64,000 bases of DNA from Vibrio agarivorans (GTDB lineage Bacteria; Pseudomonadota; Gammaproteobacteria; Enterobacterales; Vibrionaceae), in NCBI RefSeq assembly GCF_030409635.1, contig NZ_JAUFQF010000001.1, positions 434,001 to 498,000 of the forward strand, given 5' to 3'. The position numbers and the translations under genes are program-made. Shown in pieces: positions 9,553-21,954 of the stretch; position 1 is the stretch's first letter; each line of letters opens with the position of its first letter. Below the pieces are notes generated by a model. It was given only the letters and a program-made list of their open reading frames with translations. It searched no databases and was not told the origin of the DNA.

Positions 9553-10614
9553 ATGAAAAAATATGCGCTTATTGTCGGTGTGATTACCTTAGCAGGCTTC
9601 ACCGCATTCTCACTTCACACTTCTGAAAAAGAAGAACCCGCAGTGTCCTCTGCCTTAACAGTAGACACCACATTTAGCCAGCAACAGACTCTGCAACGCA
9701 GTGTTCATATGCTCGGCAATACCTTCGCTCATCAATCTATTGAGATTCAACCAGAAGACAAGGGCAGAATTACCCAAGTGTTAGTCCAGTCTGGTCAAAA
9801 GGTTTCTCAAGGACAACTTCTGTTTGCACTCGATGATCGCCACCAACAGGCGGCAGTCAACAGAGAGCAAGCGAACCTTAAAGAGATTGAGCGACAATAT
9901 AATAATTTACTGCGCTTGTTGCCAAACGGTGCGGTGACACAGGCGGATGTTGATGCGGCGCTTGCCAATGTTGAAATGCAACAAGCTGAACTTGATATCG
10001 CCAAGGCAAACCTAGAAGACAAGCAAGTAACAGCGCCATTCACTGGGCAGCTTGGCCTTGTTGATGTCAGTATTGGCCAAAACGTAGAGAGCGATACGGT
10101 TTTAACTACTCTTGATGACCCTCGCCAATTGCGTCTAAATGTCGCGATTCCTGCACCTTATCTACGTCAACTCGCTATCGGTCAATCAACCTACCTCTCA
10201 AGTGTCGAAGACAGTACTCGTGTTAAGGCAACGCTCAAGAGTTTAGATGGACGCGTGAGTAACCAGACTCAAAGTATTCAAGCGCAATTCCTTATTGATA
10301 ATGATGAGTTAGGTCTAACCCCAGGCAGTTTAGTCATGGGCGAGCTGACGTTACCTTCTGAAGTTGAAATCACGATTCCGCTGCAATCTGTTGTCTATCG
10401 TGGTCATCAACGTTACGTGTACGTGGTTCACGATAATACGGTTGAACAGCGACCAGTGACGCTGGGTGAACGAACGGGTGAACAAGTACAAGTCATTTCG
10501 GGGTTGGATCTTGGCGAAGAGATTGTCTATCGCGGTACTGTTAAACTAAGAGATGGCGCTGAGATTGAAATCATTGAAACCCTCGATGCGCAAGTAACGC
10601 AAGGTGAGCGATAA
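9553..10614 (+). CDS. RND efflux periplasmic adaptor (membrane fusion protein)
   Basis: 353 residues with an N-terminal membrane anchor/signal (residues 5-23). The classic adaptor order follows. A lipoyl half-motif (I-T-Q-V-L-V-Q-S-G-Q-K-V) comes first, then a coiled-coil hairpin rich in A/Q/E (~95-155), a second lipoyl half (T-A-P-F-T-G-Q-L-G), then beta-barrel and membrane-proximal domains. It links the inner-membrane RND pump encoded two bases downstream to an outer-membrane channel encoded elsewhere (no TolC-like gene is in the window). The start is an ATG in AGCAATG without a strong ribosome site. Confidence 0.92.
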   Translation: MKKYALIVGVITLAGFTAFSLHTSEKEEPAVSSALTVDTTFSQQQTLQRSVHMLGNTFAHQSIEIQPEDKGRITQVLVQSGQKVSQGQLLFALDDRHQQAAVNREQANLKEIERQYNNLLRLLPNGAVTQADVDAALANVEMQQAELDIAKANLEDKQVTAPFTGQLGLVDVSIGQNVESDTVLTTLDDPRQLRLNVAIPAPYLRQLAIGQSTYLSSVEDSTRVKATLKSLDGRVSNQTQSIQAQFLIDNDELGLTPGSLVMGELTLPSEVEITIPLQSVVYRGHQRYVYVVHDNTVEQRPVTLGERTGEQVQVISGLDLGEEIVYRGTVKLRDGAEIEIIETLDAQVTQGER

Positions 10615-10616
10615 CA

Positions 10617-13600
10617 ATGAAGTTGTCTGATTTCGCTATGTATCGCCCAACGTCGGCGATCGTTCTCAATATCTTATTTATTGTGTTTGGTTTGGTGGGT
10701 GCAAGCATGCTGGCGGTTCGTGAGATGCCAGATGTTGAAAGTAGTGTTGTATCGGTCGGTACACCGTATCGCGGCAGTGCATCATCGATTGTAGAAAGTC
10801 AAATCACAAAGCCCATTGAAGATCAGCTCAGCGGCATTGATGGTATCGACTATATCTGGTCTTCATCTTGGGATGGTTGGTCCGGCGTAAACATTACCTT
10901 CAAGCCTGGTTATGACATGATTCAGGCAGTTAGTGATGTGCGTGATGCCGTAGGCCGTGCCCGCGGTCGTCTGCCTGATGATGTCGATGAACCTATCGTG
11001 CGCAAGAACAGCAGTGAGGGGGACCCATTCATGTGGCTCAACCTGACGAGTACCAAGCACGATCGCATAGAATTGAGTGATTATGCACAAAGGATCTTAA
11101 TCGAAAGACTGAGCCTTCTTCCGGGCGTTAGCTCCATAAACACATCCGGTGTCATTGAGCGCGTTCTTTATGTGGAAATTGACCCAATTGAGCTGGCTGC
11201 AAGGGAGTTAACAACCACCGATGTCACTCGTGCATTGCGAGCGGAAAACCTCCAATTACCAGCGGGATACGTACGTAACGAGTCACTTAACGTTGTAGTA
11301 AGGCTTGAACGTTTATATCAAAAAGTTACTGATTTTGAACAGCTACAGATCGTTGAAAAAGACGGTGAATCTGTACTGCTTAAAGACATTGCGAATGTCT
11401 ACGTGGGAGCAAAGAAAGAAACGACGACCTTTAAAGCCAATAACGTTGATAGTATGGGCTTAGGTATTGTTGCGATGTCTCAGGCTAATCCTTTAACGGT
11501 CTCTGAGGCGGTGTATAACGAACTCGAGTCATTAAAACATTTCTTACCTGAAGGGGTAGAGTTACAAGTCGACTATGACAGTACGGTATTTATTCGAGAG
11601 GCGATCAAAGAGGTTTACATAACGCTGGCGATTACTGCTGTATTGGTTATCTCAGTGCTCTATCTGTTTTTGGGGCGTTTATCCACCACCATTGTTCCCG
11701 CTATTACAGTGCCAGTCTCTCTTATTTCTGCGTTCTCGGTCGCTTATCTGTGTGGCTACTCTATCAACCTTGTGACCTTGATGGCGCTGATCCTTGCCAT
11801 TGGTTTGGTGGTTGATGACGCGATTGTTGTGGTAGAAAACATTGTTCGACACAGACGCAATGGACTGCCTGCCATGGTCGCAGCTTTCAAAGGGACAAAA
11901 GAGCTCAACTTTGCTGTTATCGCGACTACATTAGTTTTGATCATGACGTTTTTGCCTTTGATCTTCCTGGAAGGAAAGTTGGGTAACATGTTTGCTGAGT
12001 TTGCAGTGATACTCTCTGCTGCCGTTGGATTCTCATCGATTGCCGCGTTAACGTTAGGGCCAGTGCTCAGTGAGCGCTTGTTTAGAAAAGAGCTGGAAGC
12101 TCCGAGTAAAGTTTGCCAGTGGGTCGACCGAGGTGTTAGCAAAACACAAGTGGGCTATCGTCATACGCTTGAGGGCGTACTGAAATGGCGCACATTCTCG
12201 TTGTTTGTTTTGGCACTGTGTTCAGTCGGGCTTTATTTTGCTTACGGTGCTCAACAGCGTGCATTTGCACCCGTTGAAGACCGTGGTGCGGTCAATGTTT
12301 ATGTCGGTGGTATCGAGGCGACCAGCTATGAACGTATGGTTCGTAGCATGGAACAAATCAACGAGCGCTTAATGCCATTGGCTAATGAAGAAGGGCCAGT
12401 GGCATCTTTGAACTACTCAACGCCTGCTTTTGGCACATGGGCGGATCACCAAGGCTTTTTCATTATTCGTCTCAAGCATTGGGATGACCGAGACATGAAC
12501 GCCACAGAAGTGGTGAACTTGATTAAAGAGCTCACTCGCGATGTCACCGATGTTCAAGTCTTCCCATACCAACCGGGTTTTGGTGGTGGAATGGGAGAGC
12601 CTGTTCAGTTTGTTCTGCAGGGTGAAGATTATGATGTGATCTATGAAATCGCCAAGGAGCTCGAACAGCTAGCAGAAGCCAGTGGCAAGATGGATGGCGC
12701 GAAGCTGGATTACAACCCGACAACGCCCGAAATGCTGCTAACAGTCAATCGAGAAGTGGCGCGTGATCTTGGTGTTAGCGTCAATGATATTGCTTCAACG
12801 CTTGAAGTGCTACTTGGCGGAGCGACAGAAACCCGTTTCGAAGAAGCGGGCGAAGAATATGATGTATATTTGAAAGCCAACGAAGAGCACTTTAACTCAG
12901 CAGCAGATCTAAGCAAGGTCTACCTGCGCTCAACGAATGGCGCGCTGATCTCGCTCGATACCTTGGTATCGGTCAACGATGTGGCCTCAGCTCGCGGCTT
13001 GTTCCACTATCAACGCAAAAAATCTATCAACTTAAAGGCTAACCTGGTTGAAGGGGTGACACTTGGGGAAGCATTGAGCTTTTTAGAAGAGACAGTGCAA
13101 CCTATGTTGCCGCCAGGGTATACCTACGATTATGCCGGAGAGTCAAAAGACTACTATGATAATCAGCGTGAAGTTTGGCTCATCTTTGTTCTTGCTTTGT
13201 TTGTCTCATACTTAGTTTTAGCAGCTCAGTTTGAAAGTTTTGTCAGCCCAACCATCGTAATGCTCACAGTACCTATTGGTCTGTTAGGCGGTTTAGTGGG
13301 GATACTAATTGCGGGTGATAGTTTTAACTTATATTCCCAACTAGGTATGTTGATGTTAATTGGTATGGCGACAAAAAACGGTATTCTTATCGTTGAGTTT
13401 GCTAACCAGCTACGCGACCAAGGTCAAAGTGTAAAACAAGCGATCATGAATGCTGCGGAGCAACGTTTACGCCCAATTGTCATGACCGCAATGACAACGC
13501 TGCTTGGCTCGATTCCGATGTTAATTGCGACTGGTGCAGGTTCAGAAACACGCTTTGCGGTCGGTGTCGTTATTTTTAGTGGCATGTTACTTACAACCGT

Positions 13601-13715
13601 TGTGACCTTGTATGTCATTCCAAGCCTTTATTTGTGGATTGGTGGCTTTAGCCGTTCGCCAGAGGCACGGGTAAGCCAAGTGAACGACTTGCTTGCTCAG
13701 CATGCGGAGTCATAG
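10617..13715 (+). CDS. RND multidrug efflux pump, inner-membrane transporter (HAE1-type)
   Basis: 1032 residues, normal for AcrB/HAE1 transporters. It begins MKLSDFAMYRPTSAIVLNIL (TM1), has the periplasmic porter domains in two repeats, and carries the TM4 proton-relay motif G-L-V-V-D-D-A-I-V-V-V-E-N with the paired aspartates. The second half has G-M-A-T-K-N-G-I-L-I-V-E with the TM10 Lys. It is co-transcribed with the adaptor, with a two-base gap. Substrates cannot be predicted, and no local regulator is adjacent. Confidence 0.95.
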   Translation: MKLSDFAMYRPTSAIVLNILFIVFGLVGASMLAVREMPDVESSVVSVGTPYRGSASSIVESQITKPIEDQLSGIDGIDYIWSSSWDGWSGVNITFKPGYDMIQAVSDVRDAVGRARGRLPDDVDEPIVRKNSSEGDPFMWLNLTSTKHDRIELSDYAQRILIERLSLLPGVSSINTSGVIERVLYVEIDPIELAARELTTTDVTRALRAENLQLPAGYVRNESLNVVVRLERLYQKVTDFEQLQIVEKDGESVLLKDIANVYVGAKKETTTFKANNVDSMGLGIVAMSQANPLTVSEAVYNELESLKHFLPEGVELQVDYDSTVFIREAIKEVYITLAITAVLVISVLYLFLGRLSTTIVPAITVPVSLISAFSVAYLCGYSINLVTLMALILAIGLVVDDAIVVVENIVRHRRNGLPAMVAAFKGTKELNFAVIATTLVLIMTFLPLIFLEGKLGNMFAEFAVILSAAVGFSSIAALTLGPVLSERLFRKELEAPSKVCQWVDRGVSKTQVGYRHTLEGVLKWRTFSLFVLALCSVGLYFAYGAQQRAFAPVEDRGAVNVYVGGIEATSYERMVRSMEQINERLMPLANEEGPVASLNYSTPAFGTWADHQGFFIIRLKHWDDRDMNATEVVNLIKELTRDVTDVQVFPYQPGFGGGMGEPVQFVLQGEDYDVIYEIAKELEQLAEASGKMDGAKLDYNPTTPEMLLTVNREVARDLGVSVNDIASTLEVLLGGATETRFEEAGEEYDVYLKANEEHFNSAADLSKVYLRSTNGALISLDTLVSVNDVASARGLFHYQRKKSINLKANLVEGVTLGEALSFLEETVQPMLPPGYTYDYAGESKDYYDNQREVWLIFVLALFVSYLVLAAQFESFVSPTIVMLTVPIGLLGGLVGILIAGDSFNLYSQLGMLMLIGMATKNGILIVEFANQLRDQGQSVKQAIMNAAEQRLRPIVMTAMTTLLGSIPMLIATGAGSETRFAVGVVIFSGMLLTTVVTLYVIPSLYLWIGGFSRSPEARVSQVNDLLAQHAES

Positions 13716-13839
13716 TGTTATTGAGATTGGATTTTTAGTAGCCTCACTTTATCTCGCACTTGAGTCGAGGTAGAGTGAGCTTCTAATGCTCGAGCAGGGC
13801 ATGATTACATGATTTATAGATGAACTAAGGAGAAGGCTC

Positions 13840-14493
13840 GTGCAAATTGTTGATGCAGCGAAATCACGTTATTCAACCAAAGCATTTGATAGCTCAAAGA
13901 AGCTGACCGACGAGCAAGTCACAGCGGTAAAAGAGCTAATTCGTCATAGTGCTTCCAGTGTAAACTCTCAGCCGTGGCACTTCATCATTGCAGGAACTGA
14001 AGAGGGCAAGGCGCGAGTATCGAAAGGCACTCAAGACGGTTTTGCATTTAACGATACTAAGGTAAAAAATGCTTCCCACGTTGTGGTGTTTTGCGCAAAA
14101 ACCTCTATCGATGATGACTATCTAACAGCATTAGCTGATCTTGAAGATCAAGCTGGTCGTTATCCATCAGAAGAGGTGAAAAATACCGTCAATGCAGGGC
14201 GTAAGTTCTTTGTCGGCCTCCATCGTGAAACCCTAAATGATGCCGAGCATTGGATGCAAAAGCAGGTTTATCTCAATGTGGGAACACTTCTATTGGGCGC
14301 CAAGACTCTTGGTCTGGATGCTGTACCAATCGAAGGCTTTGACGCTGAAAAGCTCGATGCTGAATTTGGGCTTAAAGAACAAGGTTTGACGTCGGTTGTT
14401 ATCGTGGCACTTGGCCACCGTTCTGAAGATGACTTTAATGCAAAACTACCAAAAGCACGTTGGGCAGAAGAGCAGGTATTTACCGAGTGCTAG
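13840..14493 (+). CDS. nfsB: NfsB-type oxygen-insensitive NAD(P)H nitroreductase
   Basis: 217 residues, the same length as E. coli NfsB. The GTG start at 13840 follows AAGGAGAAGGCTC. The FMN/nitroreductase features are S-R-Y-S-T-K-A-F-D at the N-terminus, S-S-V-N-S-Q-P-W-H-F (FMN contact region, residues ~38-47) and G-A-K-T-L-G-L-D-A-V-P-I-E-G-F (~155-170). It is a cytosolic FMN flavoprotein reducing nitroaromatics and quinones. It is monocistronic, with a terminator right after it, and lies next to katG, though the two have separate leaders. Confidence 0.9.
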   Translation: MQIVDAAKSRYSTKAFDSSKKLTDEQVTAVKELIRHSASSVNSQPWHFIIAGTEEGKARVSKGTQDGFAFNDTKVKNASHVVVFCAKTSIDDDYLTALADLEDQAGRYPSEEVKNTVNAGRKFFVGLHRETLNDAEHWMQKQVYLNVGTLLLGAKTLGLDAVPIEGFDAEKLDAEFGLKEQGLTSVVIVALGHRSEDDFNAKLPKARWAEEQVFTEC

Positions 14494-14516
14494 TTAGCTA
14501 AAATTATACTTTATAA

Positions 14517-14554
14517 AATACCCTGCCATTCGATGTCAGGGTATTTTTTTATTT
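14517..14554 (+). terminator. Rho-independent terminator after nitroreductase
   Basis: AAATACCCTG ... CAGGGTATTT arms separated by CCATTCGATGT, then a run of T (TTTTTTTA). Confidence 0.85.
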
Positions 14555-14649
14555 GTAAAATCATTGATTTCATACTATTTCGTACAAAATCGAGACGAAA
14601 TCCACATGGTTTTTTTAATTGGTTGTCTAGACTGAATGTGTCAGTTTAA

Positions 14650-16845
<2,196 letters not shown>

Positions 16846-16871
16846 TGGATAATCAGAGTTAGAAATACCAA

Positions 16872-16917
16872 AAGAGGTGGCCTCACTGAGTTAAACAGTC
16901 AAGCCACCTCTATTGTG
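16872..16917. terminator. Bidirectional hairpin between katG and the MFS gene
   Basis: AGAGGTGGC pairs with GCCACCTCT across a ~24-nt loop between the convergent stops at 16845 and 16948. Confidence 0.65.
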
Positions 16918-16947
16918 TTAAGCAAAGTAATTTTAAGTAAAACAGCG

Positions 16948-18129
16948 CTAAGCTAGTTCTGCTTGTTTCGCGCTCTTCTTATCAAGCGCCCCACTGAAGC
17001 GTGTTAACAGCAGTGCAAATACCACCACAATACCGCCAACCCAAGGTGTGTTCATCAAGCCAGTTTCAGCAACGATAACACCGCCACCCCAAGAGCCAAG
17101 AGCAATACCCACGTTGAACGCTGCAATGTTAAGTCCTGAAGCAACATCAACCGCATCTGGTGCATACTTTTCCGCCAGTTTTACGACGTAGACTTGCAAT
17201 CCAGGAACGTTACCAAACGAAAATGCACCCCAGATTAGAATCGTCATAACCGCTGTAATCTTATGGCCAGCCGTGAATGTGAATACAAATAGTATTAAAG
17301 CAAGGAACGCGAAAATAACCGTTAGAGCTTTAATTGGTCCCGCTTTATCAGCCAGCTTACCACCCCAGATATTACCAATCGCAACTGAGACACCGTAAAC
17401 CAACATGATCAAACCAATCGCGCTAGATTCAAAGCCAGACACTTCTTCAAGGATCGGTGCTAAGTAGGTAAACGCTGTGAATGTACCACCGTAACCCAGT
17501 GCGGTAATCGCATAAACAAGAAGCAGTCTTGGTTGAGTAAGCACTTTAAGTTGCGCCGATAGTTTTGCGGCTGGTGGCTGCTTTAGGTTGCTAGGAACCA
17601 ACAAAGCACTACCAATTAGGGCAATAAGACCGAGTACTGCTACGACCAAAAAGGTTGATTGCCATCCGAGAGACTGACCAATATAAGTTCCTAGTGGCAC
17701 ACCCGTTACAAGGGCAACGGTCAGACCTGTAAACATGATTGCAATCGCACTTGCTGCTTTGTCTCTAGAGACCAGTCCCGTCGCGATAGTCGAGCCTATA
17801 GAGAAAAAGACACCGTGTGCAAGACCCGTCAAAATACGTGCAGTAATAAGAGTGGTGTAGTTGGGTGCTTGCCACGCCAGAACGTTACCAATGACAAAGA
17901 GAGACATTACTGAAAGCAATACTTTCTTTCTTGGCCAGTTACCTGTAAGTGCGGTCAATACTGGTGCGCCAATCGCCACGCCAAGAGCGTATAAGCTAAC
18001 GAGCAAACCAGCGGATGGAAGTGATACGTTTAAATCTGCTGCCATTGTCGGGATTAAACCAACAATAACAAACTCAGTGGTGCCGATGGCAAACGCGCTG
18101 AGCGTAAGAGCAAAAAGTGCTAAAGGCAT
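16948..18129 (-). CDS. MFS transporter, DHA1/AraJ-like sugar or drug efflux
   Basis: 393 residues with about 12 predicted helices. The start MPLALFALTLSAFAIGTTEF followed by V-I-V-G-L-I-P is the DHA1 (AraJ/YdhP/SotB-like) signature. The loop 2-3 motif appears as L-T-G-N-W-P-R-K-K-V, and a second-half G-G-K-L-A-D-K occurs near residue 255. It is an inner-membrane proton-driven exporter of unknown substrate. It is divergent from the LysR gene at 18252, with a 122-bp shared promoter region, which suggests control by that regulator. Confidence 0.88.
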   Translation of the reverse strand: MPLALFALTLSAFAIGTTEFVIVGLIPTMAADLNVSLPSAGLLVSLYALGVAIGAPVLTALTGNWPRKKVLLSVMSLFVIGNVLAWQAPNYTTLITARILTGLAHGVFFSIGSTIATGLVSRDKAASAIAIMFTGLTVALVTGVPLGTYIGQSLGWQSTFLVVAVLGLIALIGSALLVPSNLKQPPAAKLSAQLKVLTQPRLLLVYAITALGYGGTFTAFTYLAPILEEVSGFESSAIGLIMLVYGVSVAIGNIWGGKLADKAGPIKALTVIFAFLALILFVFTFTAGHKITAVMTILIWGAFSFGNVPGLQVYVVKLAEKYAPDAVDVASGLNIAAFNVGIALGSWGGGVIVAETGLMNTPWVGGIVVVFALLLTRFSGALDKKSAKQAELA

Positions 18130-18251
18130 AATGTTATCTCGTGAGTGTTTCGATGGGAGGCATTATGTTGAAAAAGCCTTTTGCAAAAAACAGTGATTAT
18201 CACAAATGACTTTTGCTATAGTTGCAATAATCTTGCTTGTGAGTATCGGCT

Positions 18252-19133
18252 ATGAAGACACGCTCTGACGACTTAGAAATACTGATTGCGGTTGTGGATA
18301 CGGGAGGCTTTTCTTCTGCCGCTGAAATGCTTGAAATTCAAGTGGCCAAAGTTTCTCGTGCGGTTACTCGTATAGAGAGTCAGCTGGGGATTACGATTCT
18401 AAATCGAACCACAAGAAGGGTAGAGCTGACCGAAGAGGGAAGACAGTTTGTTGATAAAGTGCGTTTGGGCCTTGCGACACTCAACAGCGCAGAAGAGGAA
18501 GTCGTATCGAGAGGCGAGTTGCCAAAAGGAAAGCTACGCGTTGATGCTGCCAGCCCATTCATCTTTCATCAGTTAATTCCTCTCATTAAAGGCTTCAAAC
18601 AAAATTATCCGGATATTGAGCTCGAACTCACTTCAAACGAAGGCTTTGTGGATCTGTTAGAGAAAAAAACGGATATAGCAATCCGTATTGGTAAACTCAC
18701 CGATTCAACATTGCACGCCCGCTCATTAGGTAAAAGTGAGTTGTTTATTGTTGCTTCCAAAGATTATCTTGCAACACGCGGTGTACCTACCTCGCGTGAA
18801 GAGATTGAGCAACATGACCTATTAGGTTTCTCAGGGGTAAAAGTATTGAATCACTGGCCCATTGATGGAGGAATGTCCATTCAACCTACATTCACTGCGA
18901 GTAATGGAGAAACCGTGCGTCAGATGACACTCAATGGCAATGGCATTTCTTGCTTGTCTGGTTTTATGGTGAAGAAAGATATTGAAGAAGGTCGACTGGT
19001 TGCCCTGTTTGAACAAAACAAAGCAACCAATACAGGGCGCGAACTTGTCAATGCCGTGTACTACAAGTCATCTAATCTAGCTCGCCGAATTACCGCGTTT
19101 ATTGATTATATTCAGCCAAGATTAACCCTTTAG
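18252..19133 (+). CDS. LysR-family transcriptional regulator (divergent from MFS gene)
   Basis: 293 residues. The winged HTH at residues 1-60 (D-L-E-I-L-I-A-V-V-D-T-G-G-F-S-S-A-A, then V-S-R-A-V-T-R-I-E) is followed by L-N-R-T-T-R-R-V-E-L-T and a type-2 periplasmic-binding-like sensor domain. It belongs to the CrgA/DsdC-like branch of small-effector LysR proteins common beside MFS exporters. It probably activates or represses the adjacent transporter gene; the effector is unknown. Confidence 0.9.
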   Translation: MKTRSDDLEILIAVVDTGGFSSAAEMLEIQVAKVSRAVTRIESQLGITILNRTTRRVELTEEGRQFVDKVRLGLATLNSAEEEVVSRGELPKGKLRVDAASPFIFHQLIPLIKGFKQNYPDIELELTSNEGFVDLLEKKTDIAIRIGKLTDSTLHARSLGKSELFIVASKDYLATRGVPTSREEIEQHDLLGFSGVKVLNHWPIDGGMSIQPTFTASNGETVRQMTLNGNGISCLSGFMVKKDIEEGRLVALFEQNKATNTGRELVNAVYYKSSNLARRITAFIDYIQPRLTL

Positions 19134-19192
19134 ATTTTTGATTTTAGCTTCTCACTTTTGCTATTGATCGGTTAAATGGAATAATTGATGAG

Positions 19193-20416
19193 TTAGATGG
19201 AATAGAAGTAATACAGCTGCGACTTCATGCGCACGATGATCCCACGAATCACATCGAGAAAGTTCAAGAAACCAATCGGTTTATCACCACTGACCCAAGC
19301 CAGACCTACAGAGCCAACAGGAAGATCATAACCTTCGGTTTCTGCAATTTTTAAGCGCACAAAGTGGTGCTTGTTGTTGGCGTTTTGCCCTGTGGTACTG
19401 CGTACTTTCGAGTCCCAACCGAGAAGATTACTTTGCGATTCACCAGTGGCTTCGACAATGCCTTCGACTTCGGCCGCGAATACATGACCCGGGTAAACAG
19501 AAGACGCAAACTCTGCCGTGTTACCAGGCTGGATATTACGTATTGCCTGATGATTAACACGCATCAGTACGTATTTCTCATCAGTGTACATCTGAAGGCG
19601 CGGCATATTCGAGATACGCTGCCCTTCACGCAAGATAAAGTTGGTAACAAAACCATCGGCCGGTGCGTAAACTTTAGTACTTTTAAGATCCCATTGCGCT
19701 TGTGCGAGCTGCTGCTCACTCTTCTCAAGCTCTGCTTGGCGAGAGTTGACGGTGAGTTTGGACTTGTCGATAGCGAGCAGGGCTTTATCGGCCTCAATTT
19801 CAATCGTATCGAGTTGTGACTGAATGGCAGACACATTATGGGTAGCCACATCAACTAGGCTGCGCTGTTTGTCGAGATCGCTTTCAGGAATAGTATCTTT
19901 CACTACTCGGTTCTGTTCTAGGTAGCGCTCAAGCATGCTTGTTTGTAAATCTAAATCGACCTTAGCGCTGTTGAGCTGACTGATTGTGGTGGTCATGTTT
20001 TGTATCAGTGAGTGATGGTTAGCTTTAGCAATGCCGATATCTTCACTCGCTAGCGCCAAAGCCACTTTTGAAGCCTCGACTTCGCCTAAAGCTTGTTTGA
20101 CCGCAATTTCATATTGGGTTGAGTCCACTTCATAAATGAGCTGGCCTTTTTCAATTTGTTGGTTCGGAGATATATGTATCGCCGTCACTTTGCCTTTTAC
20201 GTTCAACGAATCTGGTCTTAATTGGATATGAGGGGATTGCACCAGCGAGCCACCTGACATATCCATCGGAGTGTAGTTAATTAAGCCCACCCAGACAAAC
20301 ATAAGCCAGCCAGTTCCCCCAAGATAAGCAAAGCCCTTAGTGTACTTGTTCCAAGGCATTCCTATTAAGCGCAATAGATAGATAAAGAGTGCCCATACCG
20401 CTAAACCTTCTAGCAT
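19193..20416 (-). CDS. HlyD/EmrA-type secretion adaptor
   Basis: 407 residues with one N-terminal membrane helix (residues ~5-20 and ~28-50 are hydrophobic). The lipoyl halves (V-T-A-I-H-I-S-P-N-Q-Q-I-E-K-G near residue 75; K-V-Y-A-P-A-D-G-F-V-T near 255) flank a long coiled coil (~115-245). It resembles YibH/YiaV-type adaptors that are always paired with a small DUF3302 membrane protein, and that partner lies immediately upstream with a 7-base overlap. It is likely inner-membrane anchored, with an unknown export substrate. Confidence 0.85.
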   Translation of the reverse strand: MLEGLAVWALFIYLLRLIGMPWNKYTKGFAYLGGTGWLMFVWVGLINYTPMDMSGGSLVQSPHIQLRPDSLNVKGKVTAIHISPNQQIEKGQLIYEVDSTQYEIAVKQALGEVEASKVALALASEDIGIAKANHHSLIQNMTTTISQLNSAKVDLDLQTSMLERYLEQNRVVKDTIPESDLDKQRSLVDVATHNVSAIQSQLDTIEIEADKALLAIDKSKLTVNSRQAELEKSEQQLAQAQWDLKSTKVYAPADGFVTNFILREGQRISNMPRLQMYTDEKYVLMRVNHQAIRNIQPGNTAEFASSVYPGHVFAAEVEGIVEATGESQSNLLGWDSKVRSTTGQNANNKHHFVRLKIAETEGYDLPVGSVGLAWVSGDKPIGFLNFLDVIRGIIVRMKSQLYYFYSI

Positions 20417-20754
20417 GATTCACCTTCCTCTGTTTTGCATTCTGCTGACTGATTTTGGCTTGGCGTTGCTCGCCATGTGTCTCTTACTGAAATAATGGCC
20501 TTCTCGATATCGACGAAAGCGAGGATCACGGCCAGAACCCACACCCAATGCCAGATAAAACCGATCCAGGTGAGTATTGTAATAAGGCCAACCTGATTAT
20601 GCTGTCGATGATGAGCTTTGCTGATAGGAAGCTCATGTACACGCCAAAAGCCGTACACGGCAGCGCCGACAGAAAGTATCAGCACCGAAAAAGCGACAAC
20701 ATGTAGTGCAGTGTCGGCACTGGTGCCGACAAAAGGAGTGGATATTAGGCTCAT
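20410..20754 (-). CDS. DUF3302 inner-membrane protein (YiaW-like)
   Basis: 114 residues with two predicted helices (~15-38 and ~55-80, the second rich in Trp: W-I-G-F-I-W-H-W-V-W-V). This is the YiaW/YibI-like DUF3302 pattern. Its stop overlaps the HlyD-type gene start, so the two are translationally coupled. It is divergent from the AraC-family gene, which probably regulates the pair. Confidence 0.8.
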   Translation of the reverse strand: MSLISTPFVGTSADTALHVVAFSVLILSVGAAVYGFWRVHELPISKAHHRQHNQVGLITILTWIGFIWHWVWVLAVILAFVDIEKAIISVRDTWRATPSQNQSAECKTEEGESC

Positions 20755-20850
20755 TGATAATCCCTAAGAAATTTGATGGAGAGATTTTGCGAAATAGTTT
20801 GTTACAGATGGCAGTTTGTGACAGATTTAATCAAAATGAATGAGGTTTTG

Positions 20851-21864
20851 ATGAGATCTGCTATGGAGCGAGTTCGATTTATCCGATCTTTTGGGGCTGA
20901 AAACCTATATTTGAACTGTATCAAGCGTTATGGGCTTCAAGGTAGACAAATTTCTATACCAAACAGAGCGTTTGAAAACTCGATGTCGCTGATTCCTGTT
21001 AGTGAGCTGACGCTGATGTATCGAGAGTTAGAGATACAAACACAGGACTCAAACTACGTATTGCATTCAATGGCAGATATGCCTATCGACAAAGCGAAAA
21101 TCATCAGTCGTTGGATTTTGTCTGCACAGGATCTTATCAGCTGCGTTAGGCGCTTTAACGGCGGCGTATCGTCGATTCACTCCGGGGCGATGCTGCAAGG
21201 CTCGCAAGTGGGTAATATCCTTAAATGGACTTATGACGTTAAGGGAATTCCTTCAGATATGAGGGTGCATGACAGTATCCGATTTGCAATTTTTATGGTC
21301 AAACTCATCCGTGAATATCTAGGAGCAGAATATCGCCCAATGCGTGTCCAGCTCTGTGGTATGCGAAAAGACACCAGCCTTTATAGCGCCTTTTTTGGTT
21401 GTGACGTCGAATGGAGCCATCACAGAACCGAAGTGTGGCTGAATAACGATCATCAAATTTATCAATTGAACCGGCCAATAAAGAGCAGTGCCTCTCTGGC
21501 GATGACCTACAGTGACCTAGATAGTTTGTTGGACATGCCAAATCCAGACGAAGAGATAAAAACCATTGCAGAGTTGATCAAATATGCGCGGTATTATGGT
21601 TTTCCAACCATTGATAGAGTCGCTGGTTTTATGGGACTCTCTAGCCAACAACTTCAGCGTAAGCTTAACTCGCTCGGGGGTAACTTTACGGTGTTGTCAA
21701 ACTATGTATTTAGTCATTATGCAGCGGAGCAACTGGTTAAGGGAGTATCCCCACAGCAAATCTCTGAATCCATTGGCTATAGCAGTGTTGCGAGTTTTAA
21801 CCGAATGTTTAAAAAGCACCGTGGTGTTACGCCTAGAGAATATGTGCAGCAGCGTGTTCTATGA
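20851..21864 (+). CDS. AraC-family transcriptional regulator
   Basis: About 337 residues from ATG 20851, chosen because GAGG stands seven bases upstream; an in-frame ATG at 20776 would add 25 residues. The N-terminal two thirds resemble the arabinose-binding-like domain of OruR/FtrA-type regulators. The C-terminal AraC HTH pair is clear: T-I-D-R-V-A-G-F-M-G-L-S-S-Q-Q-L-Q-R-K-L (first HTH), then I-S-E-S-I-G-Y-S-S-V-A-S-F-N-R-M-F-K-K-H and G-V-T-P-R-E-Y. It probably controls the divergent HlyD/DUF3302 genes. Confidence 0.88.
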   Translation: MRSAMERVRFIRSFGAENLYLNCIKRYGLQGRQISIPNRAFENSMSLIPVSELTLMYRELEIQTQDSNYVLHSMADMPIDKAKIISRWILSAQDLISCVRRFNGGVSSIHSGAMLQGSQVGNILKWTYDVKGIPSDMRVHDSIRFAIFMVKLIREYLGAEYRPMRVQLCGMRKDTSLYSAFFGCDVEWSHHRTEVWLNNDHQIYQLNRPIKSSASLAMTYSDLDSLLDMPNPDEEIKTIAELIKYARYYGFPTIDRVAGFMGLSSQQLQRKLNSLGGNFTVLSNYVFSHYAAEQLVKGVSPQQISESIGYSSVASFNRMFKKHRGVTPREYVQQRVL

Positions 21865-21954
21865 ACAGCCAGAGCGCAAGATTACCATCGTAATGATAAT
21901 AAATATTATTTGATATCAGCATGTTAAAAATGAGCTAACCCTAAAGAGTGATGA